Source: Diprion similis
Lineage: Eukaryota > Arthropoda > Insecta > Hymenoptera > Diprionidae
NCBI RefSeq assembly: GCF_021155765.1
Contig: NC_060110.1
Location: 13,042,001 to 13,106,000 of the forward strand
DNA length: 64,000 bases
Direction: 5' to 3'
Shown: positions 1 through 14,338 of the stretch, piece after piece
Layout: every line of letters begins with the position of its first letter
Numbering within the stretch: the stretch's first letter is position 1
Position numbers and translations under genes: made by a program
Notes under the pieces: model-generated
What the model was told of the DNA's origin: nothing
What the model saw: only the letters and a program-made list of their open reading frames with translations
Databases searched by the model: none

Positions 1-3000
1 GCTTATCAAGTTGCATCATAATATTGGCAAGACTTTTTTCCTACGATCTCAAATCGAGCTATGTGCTGGAAATCGAAATTCGTGCTCGGAAGAATTGCAC
101 TAAATTTGAACAAGAAGTTTCATGATTGTTACAGCACATCGAAACACAATGCTCGTGATTTCGGTTGCCATACTAAACAATATATTTAGCGTTTGGAATA
201 ACCAAGTGACCTGATTGTAATAAATCTTGCAAGCACGCAGTGTTCCTGAGGATTGTATTTCAGTCGTGATTTCTCGATACATATTAGGGCGCTTCGTATG
301 TACAGCGACTTGTCAGAGAAAAATTAAGATTTACATTGAAGATTTACTTCAATGGAATTGCAAACTGACATGAAATGCAGCTTGTGCAGCGGAGGACGAA
401 ATGATAAGTAAGCATCAATACCGACCTAGTGGCACTATCACAGATAACAGATGTGCTTCATTTCCGAAGGAAATGAAATACTCGTAAATCTCGTTCGACA
501 CTGCTGAACTGAACCATTTATAAGAAAAAGGTCTCGGTACTTGGCGCGTGAAAATGATTTTTTCTTCTCTACTTACATATGTATTTTTGATCTCGTACGA
601 TCTGAGCCTAGAGTCTTATTATAATGCAATGAACACTATAATCGAAACCATTTGTCATATTGATACGTTATAGTGATGTGCATGGTCTTTACTATTTTAC
701 CACACTTTCAATGATAAATGAGCGCGAAATACCGGGTGCTTTTTGACAGTTGACAACGAGCAAATATTCACTTCATAAAATCTGACACTAGACTTACAAA
801 TAAAACTAACATTGCCTGCTAATTTACTCAACGCGCGAGATCTATTCATCTCTCAAATACATGGAAGAATTTTCAAACATCCAATGATCTGTTTAAAGAA
901 CTTCCTTTTGTAGGAATAACCGTGAGCAATTCTGATCTGAGTGTAATTACAGGCATATATGTAAAATATAAAGGTGAAGAATTTCAGTCAATTTTGCTGT
1001 AACTGTATAACAATACAGATTAGGTTATTTTGCAATTGTAATAAATCACCCGAAATAAGAATCCAAAGAAGAATAAATTATCGTATCATGAAGTTATAAT
1101 ACTCTCGAGTTTTGTTTTTGTTTTTTTTTCTAACAGAGTTTTTCCATAGGGAAAACAATTTATTCCGTGAAAATAAATAATATCAGCAATTCAACTGGTG
1201 AAAAATTTTTCCAACAGTTATAATTACTTCAAGTAATAGTATAACTGTGGGAGGAATTCATACCTTGACCGGGATAAGTATCGCAGAGAAGTTGTCCTAT
1301 CGGCTCGTTGGACCAACGACGACTGACGGCTCGTTCGGACCTTCTGTAAACTCAGATGATTTCATTCCGCCTTCTGACATACCCTCGCTTGATCTCATTA
1401 CCATATGAACTGTCTTCTTGCTTTACGCGAATTCATATTACGTAAACAATTATATACGGGGACAGAGACTGAAACGGTTCGTGACACGCACTGTGCAGAC
1501 TAATGCCTCTCCTTTCAATAATTCTCTTCCACAAATTGATAAACCAAGTTAGAGGACTGTTATCCTAATTATAAATTTGTGTGATCCTATCAGCGCAACG
1601 CAGCAGTTATATGTTGAACTGTCTGTCGCGTTACTTTTAAATCTGTAACATTAGGAATATATTCGATTTGGCGAAAAGTTTGGAAATCCCACATTGGCAC
1701 GTGAATTAAGGTCATGTTTCGCAGGAATAATAACAACACTTGCGACAACGTGATCTCTTATTCCATAAAGGATATTAAAAATTGATTATACTTGACTACA
1801 ATTCAAGTGCTTACTATCAGTTTGGTTGGAAGAAAAAAACTGAGGAGCAAAGATGGTTTATACAAGCTGAACCTTATGACGAGATTTGAACATTTTTTTC
1901 TCACGTATATTATGAAATGCATGGCAATTACTTGTTTAGGTTCAAACTCAAATTCGAAAATGTTGTTCGCATATATATTGTGATTTCAAGCATAGACATA
2001 TTCACACGATGAATTAGGATTTAGAAGTGATAGTTCATTCAATTAATATTTATTCCACCATGTAATTATATGATATCACAGTGAGTCTAGGAGGCTTTGC
2101 AACACTAAAAAATTTATAATAATTTTTTCGATATCTATGTGATACTGTTTAAAATTAACATCCTATACGGAAAAACTGCACAGGATTTTTCATTTTTTCA
2201 TCAATTATTATTCACTAGTTACAAGTGGATATTGTGCCCATGGAAAACGATTACCACACAACTATTATTGTATAATTCTATGCAGACTCAGAAATGATAA
2301 TCATGTAGAATAATTTTCGTAAGGCCCAGACCAAGAAAACGTCAGAAAGAGTACCATAAGTCGAAATATTGTCATCACGGCAGTGATTTCGCGTACATAT
2401 TGTGATCAGGAATAAAAAAATTATTTACATACCTATACGCATACGTAGTATGTAGGGTAGATTATTAAGGTAGACATCAAACAGTCGTTGGCGGCATGTA
2501 TTCAGTTTTTTGAACAATTCCCCAATATATCACCATAAAATTCAGCGATTGTGTTCCAATTCGTCTGCCTTATTCATCAATTTTCCTTACTTAAGTAACA
2601 ATATACAAATGAAGTATTATTAGTTGGTAGCAAGGTATATTATACTAAATGCAAAAAGTTACAATACGTGTCATGTTTGTTTAAACACGTGTTTTTTTTT
2701 TCATCATCTTAATTTTTCTTTTGTTATCGCAGTAACATTTCCACGGTCGTACACACTAACTGGCTCAAAGATGCCAAAAATAAAAAGGTATGCTCCAAAA
2801 AATTCACAACTTAATTACACCATCCTCTATTAATATTTATAACTATCATATTTGTTGAATTGTTTTTGTTTATTTTTATTTTTAATAATTACCTACTTGT
2901 GAAAAAAAACATTCATACTAAAAATTTGCAAATAGGTGATACGCACAAGTGCTTTTATGTAACAGTGGTTCAATTTAAGATCATTGATAAGACTGCTCAT

Positions 3001-6000
3001 CAGGGTTAGCAAATCCAGAGACTTTCTTTAACGAAACACCTGGTTTGTTATTTGTGGTAAACAAGCTCACCCGCACTTCGGTATTTAACGGTTGATTATA
3101 ATGACGACACCCCGATTGTCCGTGAATGAAAATACACATGCCATTCTTGTATCACTCTTTCTATACAGCAAAATAATCTAGTTTCTTTCATCCCCTATAT
3201 CAAAAACATTTCACATATCCGTTGTAATAACGCGAACAATTTTCACGTAAGCTTGTTTAGCGTAATGTACAAATCGGTTTACAATTATCGAGTAACTACT
3301 ACAGTTAATATCAATTTTACTATATACTTTGAATACAAAAAAAAAAAGAGAAATAAAAATACAATAATAATACGAATAATAAATTTGTAAATGTACTTAA
3401 TGTGCCGAGGTATAACAGTTTCGCGTAACCAGTTCTAAATACAGATCGTCGGACTTTCAACTATACTATGCAATGATTACAGATTTCTTCTTTAATAGAA
3501 ATGCTAAAAAATTAATTACGAAAATGTTTCAAGACCCGAACATGTATACATATTACAGTTACTCACAGGCGGGTTACACGAAACTGGTTTATCAGTCCAC
3601 CATTGAAGCACAGCATGTACACTGAGAAGTGAATTTAATTGTATGTATTTACTTGATCTAAATACACGTCAATTGAATCAAACACTGTATACTTAGACGG
3701 ATAATTTTTTACTGATTCAACAGATTGATTGTGTCGATTAAATTAACGAAATATTTTGCCAAGATCTATTACTTAATTATCACCTTTGCATGTTGGATCG
3801 CCTGAATTTTGTTCTTTAGCTAAACAAACTAATGAAATCAATTGAATATTTATTTGGCTAAAGTAAAAATGATCTATATCCAAAAAACAAAAATAGTTCA
3901 TCGACTGTCAACTAAATATTTTGTTCTTTAGATGAAACAATTCCAGAAAATGAATATTTGTGTGAAATGAAATCTCACGAAATCAAATAAGGTATATATG
4001 AAAAAGTAAATGCACATGTAGAAGTAAACCTTATTCCCAGTAAAGATCGAATTCAGTATAACAAGTTGGAAGAATTCTGTTAGAAAAAACCAAACGAGTT
4101 CAGTTTTAGATAGATATTTCGATGCTCATTTTTTCAGCCTCTGCTGCAGAAAACTACCTTTATTATTTGCATTATGATGCCCAATGGCCGAACGCTTGTC
4201 AATGTCAGTTAGGCCGCGATCTTTGATTACAAAAGAAATTCGTTTGTTCAATTTTATCTTTTAAGTAGTATTCACATTCAATGATTATAATCTTGACAGA
4301 CTGTTGGTGTAGCTGGCCTATGATGCAAATGCAATAAGTCATCAACTATGCTTCTCACTTATGCTGTTGTTTATGTATACACCTAAATGATAAAGCAACA
4401 GAAACGTACTTATTACGCAGTACCATGAATTATTGTGGATTTACTTGAACTTTCAGTACGTATAAATATGTACTTTGAAAATATTAATAATATTCTACAA
4501 TGAAATTATTATTCACAATTTAGTACGATATTCACTAGATTGTATGTTTGATAATTATTATTGATATCAATTTTTATAATTAATCATTCACTGTATCATG
4601 CCATTTTCATTACAGTTATACGCATACTAATGGTATCTCTGGTAATATTATAGTAAAATCAGTCCGTATGGACTATTAATTTAAAGAAAGAATGGAGAAC
4701 TTTGTTTCCTTAATTCACTCTCAGCCTTAAAATTGCAGAAACTTGTCGTCATTTACCATTTCTGTATAGTATCCGGTTAATGAGCTGTTTGTCAATCCGC
4801 ATCTCTGCCTGGATCCCTTCTTTGCGAGCAACAGTCTCTGACATGAAATCAGTTTGAAATAATAAGGATTGAAATTTGTTAAGACTATCAATTGAATAAT
4901 TCCACATTAGCAACTGATAGTTCTTCACTTATTTTAGAATCTGCCCTCAACAGAAGGCGATAATTGACATATCTTGGAGTTGTGACATCAGTTGCAACAT
5001 GCAGATTTTCAATCTTACATTCAATTTCAAAAATTATTTGTTATTTTGATATCATATACCAGTTTCAATATTCGTCAATACATAGTGCCAGTCGAAAAGT
5101 AATTAGGATTCCTGCAATGCAGAAATTTATGCAAAATTGCTTGTGTAGAAACGTTAAACGTTTACACTTTTTGGAATTTATTTCAATTTCCATATCTTAT
5201 TTTTTCGATTTTTTTGCCGAATTAAACACTGAAACCAAATGAAATAAGGTTCACGAAATACTTGCATTACGATGACTTTTATATAAGTGTAATCATAAAT
5301 AATTCCAAGAAAGAGAATTAAAACGTACTAAGCTAAAAAGTACTTAGATTAGAAGATATTTTTCCAGTATTTTAACACTTGACTGATCCATTAGACCGCA
5401 CGATGGAATCATATATAAAGTGATCAGAATTCGTTATTTGGCTAATTTTGCATACATAGCACCAATTCTGAACCACCACATTGTAATTGGCGTAACAAAT
5501 ATCAACATAGAGTAAAATATATGATTTGGAAGATTTTTTTGATGTACTGCATACATATCTATCGATGATTACACGCGGAAGCTATTCGATCCTTTTTTAG
5601 CGAATTCTGAACTCCCCCTCTGCTATGGCAGGACAAAACAATTGGAAGCAAAAGTGTAATGACGGCGTTATGTAGAGACGATATTTATGTTTCTATACTC
5701 AAATACCTAGTACTCTCAAATTACAGAATACACACCCTGCAGTTGCACACGGCATTTTCGGGACTTTGTACCAAGTTAATTCACAAAGCATATCAAACTA
5801 TAAGTGAAGTATTGTCTTTTTTATTTTTTCTTTACCAAAAAACAGTTGAAATTATGCACTTGTATCAAGAATAATAAATCACTTTCACACTCCACAGGTA
5901 TCGACAGTGTCGTTTAAGAGGCGAGTTGATAAACTAGTTTAGAAATTGATTTTGCCTCTCTTGCCGTAGTATTTTCAATATTCAAATAATTCACATGAAG

Positions 6001-7680
6001 TTCGATCATGTGGAGATTATTCAAGAGAAAATTTCATATTTACTTCCATTTCCATATCAAAATAATTATTTGTAAATGGTGCTAATATGAACAATCGTAG
6101 GACTGAGGGATAGTTCACTATAAACCATTATAGCAATCATCGATTGCAATTTTTGTATGAACCTAATTATTAAGCAAAGACCCTTTGACGAGAACAATCC
6201 AGACGGTCAACAATTTACTATTCTAGAAATTTTTATACAGTGAAACCCTTGATTCACACCTACTTGTCCAATACAATGTTGGTGTATTGTGAAAAGATTA
6301 ATAATAAAATACAAACGTACCCGATCTTGTCAAATAGAACAAATATAATTGCAAATTTGAAAAAAAATTATAAATTCAGTACAGCATTATTAATTTTACA
6401 CGATATATTTGACTTCGTAACGAGAGTACCAGACCTCTTTCTGACAATCTATAAATATTGATATTCTCATTTTACATGGTGTAGTATTTTCATGATTCTG
6501 CTTGAATTGAGAGGATATTGAAATTATACACAGTATAACGAGAAGTATGAGTAAAAATCTTCGACAATGACACGTATAGAAAATTTTTAGAAAATATCTT
6601 CCGGATATTTCAAATCAATCATCACTCTACTTCATTCCTTACTTTTAAATTTCCCCTAACTTTCGTCCAAAACTTTTTGTTAGAGTATAATTGCGCATAT
6701 TGAGATTACCAATTTAATTTTTGCTGTGTTCAGAATTTATTAATCGAATCATTCCACAGACTTAGTTCAATCGCTTCAGATGAGTCTCTGCCCGACAAAT
6801 ATTTCACGTAAATTTAAAGATATAAAAGTTATCATTAGTCTAATTCAGCAGAACTAGGAACGAAGTTACATAATTGGCAAATGTCAATCTCCTGTATCAA
6901 AGATATTGTATCAGAGTATTCGTAATTAGTGCGATCAAGTAAATAAAAAAGTAACAATATCTCACGAAATATGACACAACAACATCTCTTTTATGCACAA
7001 GATAACAAACAAAATATCATTCTACCACGATCCGAATTTCTGCGCATGTGTTTGCGAAAGAGTAACATTAACAAAACTATATACCATTAATTATACTGAG
7101 TGTCAAACTTCTATTTGTCTGTTTACGAAGGGAGTTAGCAAAACGTAGATACTTCAATACTGGGGACGAATCTGTTTGCAGAATTTTCCTACTACCCTAT
7201 ATTCTTGATACAACCATGAGTAAATTTGAAAATTGTGAAACCACTTTGTTTGTAGTGAACGTTTTCATGTCTCATGGTCAATTTTTAATGTGACATACTA
7301 CAACTTAAAACAAGATATCATATTCTTGCTCTATCCACTATTAAATATCATTCATTTGGTTAATTATTTTTTTCTTACATCGGATTTGAATGCAGTTTTT
7401 CTGAAACTTGACGGGGTACATGATTCTATGAATAGATTGGTATTCAGAGTAGAAGAAAGAACTAATAGATCTTTACGGTAAGTAGGTGGGGTATACATTT
7501 TTTCAGTTAGCTTTGTCCGGCTATTGTCTCTCACTACATACACGTCAGTCCTTTACGTTATTTGTCACGTTGTCTTGGAACTCGTGCAACCACATGGAAA
7601 TTTGTTAAAGCAACTGTTAACACTATAATCAATTTGGAGTAATGGATCATACGACGTTCAACAAATCTAACAATATAAAC
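1..7680. other. Gene-poor AT-rich flank
   Basis: No reading frame here resembles a known protein, and the open frames are short and AT-rich. One less AT-rich patch at about 1260-1450 could be a noncoding first exon of a minus-strand gene lying to the left: on the minus strand it ends in a good donor (AAG then GTATGAAT, boundary at 1264/1263). I see no transposon, tRNA or rRNA. The rin 3' UTR may extend into the right end of this stretch, but I could not pick a convincing poly(A) signal. Confidence 0.5.
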
Positions 7681-8034
7681 TACTCAAATTAATACTCGCA
7701 CATATTTCTCGATTTTCCACTTTATACAAAATCCTACAAGTGAATGGTTATCATATGGGTATGTATTTATATATGCATCTAAGAATAACCTCGAATAATT
7801 AAATCGCTTTATATACAATGCACTAAAACGCGTATAATATTGAACATAGGCAATGGGACACTTTTTCATATTTGGGCCTCGTTATGATCCAAAGTGAAAC
7901 TGTATCACTGATTCCATACATATCTCTCACAATAAATATTTTTAGCTATCGCACGACCTACAAAACACACTGGATACATGTGTTGAGTGTAACACCGAAG
8001 TTGGGCAGGATGCAACTTACAGCGTTTAGAACAT

Positions 8035-9337
8035 TTAACGACGATTCTGATAGTTGTGATTGCCTGGTTGTCTCATGCCACCCCCTCGGCCACCATCACC
8101 TCCACGTGAAAAGCTGCCACGACCGACTCGTGGCTGTCCGCTACCTCTTATCACACCACCTGGACCCCCTGAAAGGTAAATTACAGTATATTCTAATTGC
8201 AACCTTCTCCAAATTTTTGCAAATTTGTCTATATTCTGATTGTAAGTGTTCAAAGAGCAACATATATAATACCTGGTCCACGTTGCTGTTGGCCACCCAT
8301 TGGGCGTACTGAACCATCTCCAGTAGACGGCCTCCCACCTCCTCCTTCCATTGACATTCTTGGCCTAATTTTCTTCTCCTCCACATTCAACTTCGTGTGA
8401 TTTTCATCAGGGAAATGGATTGGCTGTAAATAAAAAGGATTTTAACGGAGATTTACCTTGTACGCGCTATTGAAGTTGCAATCCGATTTTCTTGATGTAA
8501 ATCAGCGATCAAAAACGAGATAGGTAAAGAAAATCCTCTCACCAAACTCTGTAGAACGTTTACGACAGACTGGTGGTCCTCAAACGTAATAAATCCGTAG
8601 TTGGGTACTCTGCTAGTATTGGATGTTCCATGGGGGGTTTTTCCTCTTTCGTTTTGTTTGCTGTGAACACGTAGATCAGCTACTGGGCCATATTGCTCGA
8701 ATAATTGCCGCAATTGGTCTTCTGAAGCATCCAAGGGAAGATTACCCAAAAATAATTGATGAGAATCGCCGTACTGAACTTGCCGGCCCCCGCGACGTTC
8801 ACCATCTGTGGTAAAATATTATCAATTTGTTAAACATGGAACTAGCTGCCTTATGATTCAATTCTACGTAAAGCCAACTACAAGTAGAAAAAAGCAAATT
8901 CAAACTCCTGAGGATAAATGGGACTCTTATTGATCGCTACCAACAATGCCAATCTGATTCTCAAAAACTGTAAACCTTTCAGGATTCACCATATTAAAAT
9001 GATAAACCAATGCCGAAAATGAATTGAAGAGAATTCTGAAATATTTCAAACGGTTGCTGCAAAGTGATGTCGAATAAACTATTTTAGCGTCAACATCACT
9101 AATTGTCGTTTAAACCCTTTTTTAATCAGAGATGTAATTTTCCGCTCAAAGAATTCGTTATAAGGTAAGGTTTTTTTTGCGGACTGGTCTCAACAAGTTT
9201 TTTAATGCTCCCGCTTCAATCGTAACTCGCAACTATAATCACCCCAGCCGTTGTCATCAGAGAAGGGGGGGCGGGATGGTCCCCTGCCCATACCTCGTTG
9301 CACAGGTCCTCCTCGTGGAGGCCGTTGTTGTTGTTGT

Positions 9338-9381
<44 letters not shown>

Positions 9382-12063
9382 TTGTTGTTGTGGTTGCTGT
9401 TGTTGATTTCCTCCGACGCTCCTATGAACCTGATGTTGATTGGAACTGACATTTGAAGGAGTGGAGAGAATAGGTCCAGCATTCACAGCAGGCACAGATA
9501 TGCGATCATCAAGACGTTGATGTGTGATGGGTGGCTATAACAAGATATAACAAATTATTTGAATGATCATAGATTATAGGTGTTGACTTTTTTTATTTTT
9601 TGCTGTTATTTATTATTCCAAAGAGTTTATAACTCACGGGTGACATGGACGCCTTAGGCGCTTGTGGGCTAGCCGAACCAGTTGCAGTGGCAAAAGATTT
9701 GACTAAATTTGCATAGGTTTTAGGTCCACTATTATTGGTGGTTGTGGTTGGCACTGGGACTTCCGGTTGAGAATCTGAAATCGAATGCTGTTCCAGTTCT
9801 ACTTCTAGCGGCTCCTGAGACTCCTCAACTGGAATTTGAGCTTCTTCTTTCACCTGCGGCTGTTGTTCAGGAACCACTTCGGGCTCTGGTTCCTGAACAA
9901 ATTGTTCCTGAGTTGCAGGTTCAGAAATGTACGTATGGGCATGCTGCTGCTGATTGATTAGAGGTGATTCATCATGAACAGAACCATTAATTGCCACTGG
10001 TTGCATGACCGGATGCACCTAAGCATTACCCAATAAATTTTTTTCATTGTTATGTTCGAAATATTAAAAAAAGTTACCTGATTAATTTTTGCTGAATTAT
10101 TTTTACGTTCCGAATGTTTACTTAAATTCTGTTATTATTGTTGGTTTCATTTGATAATTTGATTAAATATTAAATTGATTCAGCACATGTGTAAGGGGCA
10201 TTCAAAATTTGGAACTATAAATATTTAACGTTGAAAGTAGGGTTTACTTGTTACTTCTATTTCATTTTTGGAAAACTTGTGTAAAATATTAAAATGTATC
10301 AACTTCAGATAATATTTGGCGGTTACTGGAGCAACATCAAGTATCAACTCTAATTACAGCGATATTATACATCTGTTCAACTTCATCGCAATTTCTATCG
10401 TGAGATAGGGAAAATAGGTAATCCACGTTTTGATTGATGCAAGTAAAATTTTGCTGCATCTGAAGACCACAATCAATAAATAGAATTGACTATTGAGGAT
10501 CACACACCACAGTCAGACCTCCAATTTTCTGAGTTTCCCCCTGTTCCACGTAAAAATTCTGTACAGCCTGTCTATTGCAGGACGATAATAGACAAAATAA
10601 GTCACAATTAATTAAAACATGTGCAGGTAATCTTCATTGTGTATAGTTGAGTACCCCTGACATGTGTGAATACCAGTCAATAATAATGTTGTTATGTGTA
10701 TCAATTTTAAAACACAGCTTACGGGTTGTTGAGGTGGCGGGGCGTAGTATACGTGTTGTTGTTGCTGCTGAAGTTGCGGTTGTTGGCTTGGGATAATGGA
10801 AGCTGGACCTTGTGGCTCTGGAGGCGCAGTTGCGGGTGGTAATTGATGCCCTTGATTGGGTTGTTCATCCTCTTCCGGTTCTGAACGCACACCTTCTTCA
10901 GGTTCCCGTTCACCAACACCTTCACCTATACCTCCGTCACCACCTTCAACATCTCCTTCTTCCTCGTCAGGAAAACCAAGGTCTTGGTAACGAAAGATAT
11001 CATTGTGAACATAGTACTTCTTCGGTGCTTGCGCGGCCAAAACAAACGTTTGCGTGAAGCGACGCATCGGCTGTCCTGCATTAGACAGCTCTCCTGTCAC
11101 CTGTAATAATTATTACAATCAAATTATGTCATGATAGAGAATTGTTATAGAAATTTATCAATAATCTTACGTGGTAGCGTAATGATTGGTCAAACTTGTA
11201 TATTTTAGAACGATTATATACCTGTACAACAACACCGTTCCCAAGTGTAGCCTGTGAGTCAACTTGACTGATCTTTGCATGGCAGTCACGAAAATTCAGT
11301 TGTTGGATTTTTTGATGGATTTGCTTTTGACCAATAGCTGGATTTATTTCTCTGTTAGGAGCATCCAACCCGCCATGAACAAATGAAGAGTAATTGTTGT
11401 AGAACCTAATTAAGAAATTAGGTAAACGTCAGAATTCATATTCATATGGAGACGTAGCAGGGAGTAGGTTTTGTATAATACAAACCATATAGTTTATTGT
11501 AAGTTCAAAAAATTTGTAAGGATTTTTTTAAGAATGACATTATTTGAGTCTAAACTATAAATATTAAACTGTTTGGTTTTTTGTACTTGAAGTTATATTT
11601 CTCAACATGATTTTTATAATCCTATTTCTAAATTTTATTGGTACAACTTCGAGTGATATGAATATTTTCATTAAATTTTGGCCATGCCTGTTGAAAAATC
11701 TATACTGCTGTAGGGAGACTACTTTTTATGGAAAGAAATAGTGGTAATCGGACAGCAAAGATGAAGAATACTGAAATCATTATCTAAGTACTACAGCAGC
11801 AATAATTGACTCATGATAAACAAATCTGAACAATAATTCTTCAAAAAAAAGTATTGTGTAATGACTGAGTATTAATAGCAATAATAAATGAACACATTGT
11901 AATATGCAGGTATGCCTAACTGTTATCACACCAAATTATAGATGATTTATCAACATATAAAATACCTGTGCAGATGAGATGGGGCCTTGTTGAGCAAGGT
12001 ATAGTATTGTCGGACGAACTCGCGGCCGACAGATTGGGGCGTGGGGGATGCCTCCATGACCAT
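8035..12063 (-). CDS. rin: Rasputin / G3BP stress-granule protein
   Basis: Coding exons, in gene order on the minus strand: 12063-11966, 11405-11222, 11100-10723, 10018-9638, 9534-9243, 8805-8543, 8423-8273, 8168-8035. They sum to 1881 nt, or 626 residues. The start [15 protein letters not shown] and [15 protein letters not shown] is the conserved N-terminus of the G3BP NTF2-like domain (about residues 1-130), with the pocket phenylalanines at 16 and 34. An acidic stretch (about 135-185), a Gln/Pro/Glu-rich region and a polyQ run (about 391-415) follow. Then comes one RRM (about 460-550) with RNP2-like LFLGNLP and RNP1-like NYGFITFE, and a C-terminal RGG tail. G3BP family proteins nucleate stress granules, bind RNA, and use the NTF2-like dimer to bind FGDF-type partners such as Caprin and USP10. 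The least certain junction is the donor at 9243/9242 (TGGG then GTGATT), chosen because it keeps phase. The other seven exons are well supported. Confidence 0.93.
9324..9405 (-). repeat. rin: polyQ-coding CAA/CAG repeat in rin
   Basis: A mixed CAA/CAG tract of about 80 bp on the minus strand encodes an almost pure glutamine run between the Glu/Pro-rich region and the RRM of Rasputin. The mixed codons reduce slippage compared with a pure CAG tract, but length polymorphism is still likely. Confidence 0.9.
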
Positions 12064-13318
12064 TTCCTGTCCTACTCCTTGGCGTTATTTTCCGTCTTCG
12101 AGTATAAGTTATTATATAACAAAATTGATATTTTTCAGCAAAGTGATTACCTTGAGTACTTAGTGAGATGTCGGTGACAATTGGCAAGTCTTAGAAATAT
12201 TAAGGCAGGCAGATTTTCTGAAACAAAGAAGCAATATAATTAAAGTTAATGAGAAATTATTAAAAAAGGGATGATAGATTAACTGTAGAAATGTTCTACA
12301 TACAAATACTAAACTTTTGCCTAGGTTAAAATAGATTCAAAGACATCTCAGACACTAGAATATTTATACAAAATATGTTTTGCCTTTCATCAAATCTATT
12401 TGTCGGTCATTAGTCATCAGTCACGTTTGAAATTCTTGCAAAACAGATATTCATCAACAACAGTACGAAGTACATTGAATCTACTTCAATTCCGATCCAT
12501 ACATACTTCAGACAACTGATTCACAGAGTATGGTATAATCTATATGTAATAGAAGCAAATAGGAGTCATTCTCTTTGGAAGTGAATACATTTAAACATTT
12601 GGTTTGGAAGTTACACGAGGAGACACTGTTTTAAGCATAGCGTTCCAACCTTGATTGAATATCAAGCTTCAGGCGAAAGCCAAGGGGCATCAAACAACAA
12701 AATCATGATGGAATAGTGTATAGATGAATACTGAAAATTGATCATGAACCAGGTGAGAAAATAAAATTAAAACAACAGAAGGTGCATGAAATAAATTCAA
12801 ATTATATGGAATAATGGTAAATACAAAGACGTGTAGGTCGCATTATCAGAGGCGAGTAGAACATGTTAATTCAACTTCAGGAAAATTTTGTTCCCAAGTG
12901 ACGTTATCCGGATAGATTGGCTAGATCCAAATACCCGAATTAAACAAACAGCAAGATATTTCGCGAGGCGGACAATACATAAAAGCAGCGTCCTCCGAGC
13001 GGCGCTCTGTGGCGGGGCATGGCGATTAAATTCGTGGACATTTTGCGAAAATTTCCAAGGGCTATGGTGGAAAAAAAAGAAGAAATCGCTCACTTATAGT
13101 TGACAAATTTTTTTGAGTGATAAAAAAAAAATGCAGAGTATGTGAGGTTATACCATAGAGCGTGTAACGCTATGCTCAATTGAACCTACAAAGCCGGCAT
13201 GTCTAGGGCTATGGCATGTTAAACCACGCCGAAATTGTCTCAGTGCAAGGTCTTCCGAGATTCTGGTGCTGTTCTTAACGAGATATACACGAATTATCGG
13301 TCTAATTCAATGCTCACC

Positions 13319-13740
13319 TTCACAGATCTTGACGCGTTTCGTTACACTTAAGTTATACGGTAGTGTTAGGCTGGAAAAACTTCGATGAAACAAGGTTCAG
13401 TATGAATAATAACAGTTTACAATAATGTTAATTATAAAAACAGTTCGGTGTGGGCCCCTCAGAGTACCGTGGTGTCAGCACATGCACTGGATGCGCACGC
13501 GCGATTCGAGAAGCTTCGAACCCAAAGGCTTTGGGTGCTGCTTCGAGGCTAGCCGTGTTTTCAATCGTGTAGACCACACACATCAGAAACCCGGGAGGGT
13601 CGAACGGTTTGACTGGTTCCAAACAAACATGGCTGCATATTTCTGGCTAAAATATTCGACGTATTCTGCAAAATCTACGTGCGAAAGAAAACACATGAAT
13701 CGACCGCCTGATCCTGTAGAACAGGAGTGATTGTCGTCAC
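13319..13740 (-). promoter_or_regulatory. rin: Probable rin noncoding first exon and promoter
   Basis: This block is richer in CpG than its surroundings. On the minus strand it ends in a strong splice donor (GTGAAG then GTGAGCATT, boundary 13319/13318), and the rin start codon lies 1.26 kb further on at 12063. No coding exon of rin is missing, so a 5' UTR exon splicing to a site just above the ATG is the simplest reading. The transcription start is not resolved. A second GC-rich patch at about 12985-13035 could be an alternative promoter. This is inference from composition and the donor site only. Confidence 0.4.
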
Positions 13741-14332
13741 TTCTGATACCCTGATATTGTGCTGTAATTGCGGAAAATAAGCAAGAGAATATAACTATGA
13801 TTCAAATAGCTTTCCAAATATTATAGTTTTACGTCACTTACCAGGAAACACCAAATAATTTACCGCGCTAGCAGCTTTTGAAGAGACTACCTGAATTTGT
13901 TATAATTGTAGCGAATATTTTGAGGTGCTTGTGAATGCTGGCGAGGTTTATGTATGTCACATACATATATATACGTATTAAAACCACTAAACGCATATTT
14001 TATTCTAGTGGGTGAAATTCAAAAAATATAAAAATATTACACTTCGTATGGACGATTTTCAAAGTATGACTATAAGGTACAGCATTTAAATGGGGAACAG
14101 ATTGAACAGATTGACTGTGAAGTAGAATTGCCATACCTACAATTACCTGTTACCGATTTGTGTATCATGAGGTGGGATTCATGAGACAAACATCTTTCTT
14201 TTCATGTGATACACCGAATATCGCTATTTAAAATAAAAATAATGTGTAACATTACACTTGATGCAGGATGTCAAGGTAACACAGAAAGAATGAGGATGAA
14301 TAGACAGACAATTTATGTACACAAAATGAGTT

Positions 14333-14338
14333 TTTATT
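14333..14338 (-). terminator. sqd: Candidate poly(A) signal for the long sqd transcripts
   Basis: The minus strand reads AATAAA here, followed within about 30 nt by GU-rich sequence (TTTTGTGT, then TGTCTGTC), as expected of a cleavage and polyadenylation site. It lies about 1 kb past the stop of the 15.3-15.4 kb terminal exon and 2.2 kb past the 16.5 kb one. Another AATAAA on the minus strand at about 15973-15978 could serve the 16.5 kb exon. Confidence 0.4.

Noticed and set aside
13425-13730. 101-codon plus-strand ORF near the rin promoter
   Set aside because: No family resemblance; the CpG-rich region is better explained as the rin 5' end.
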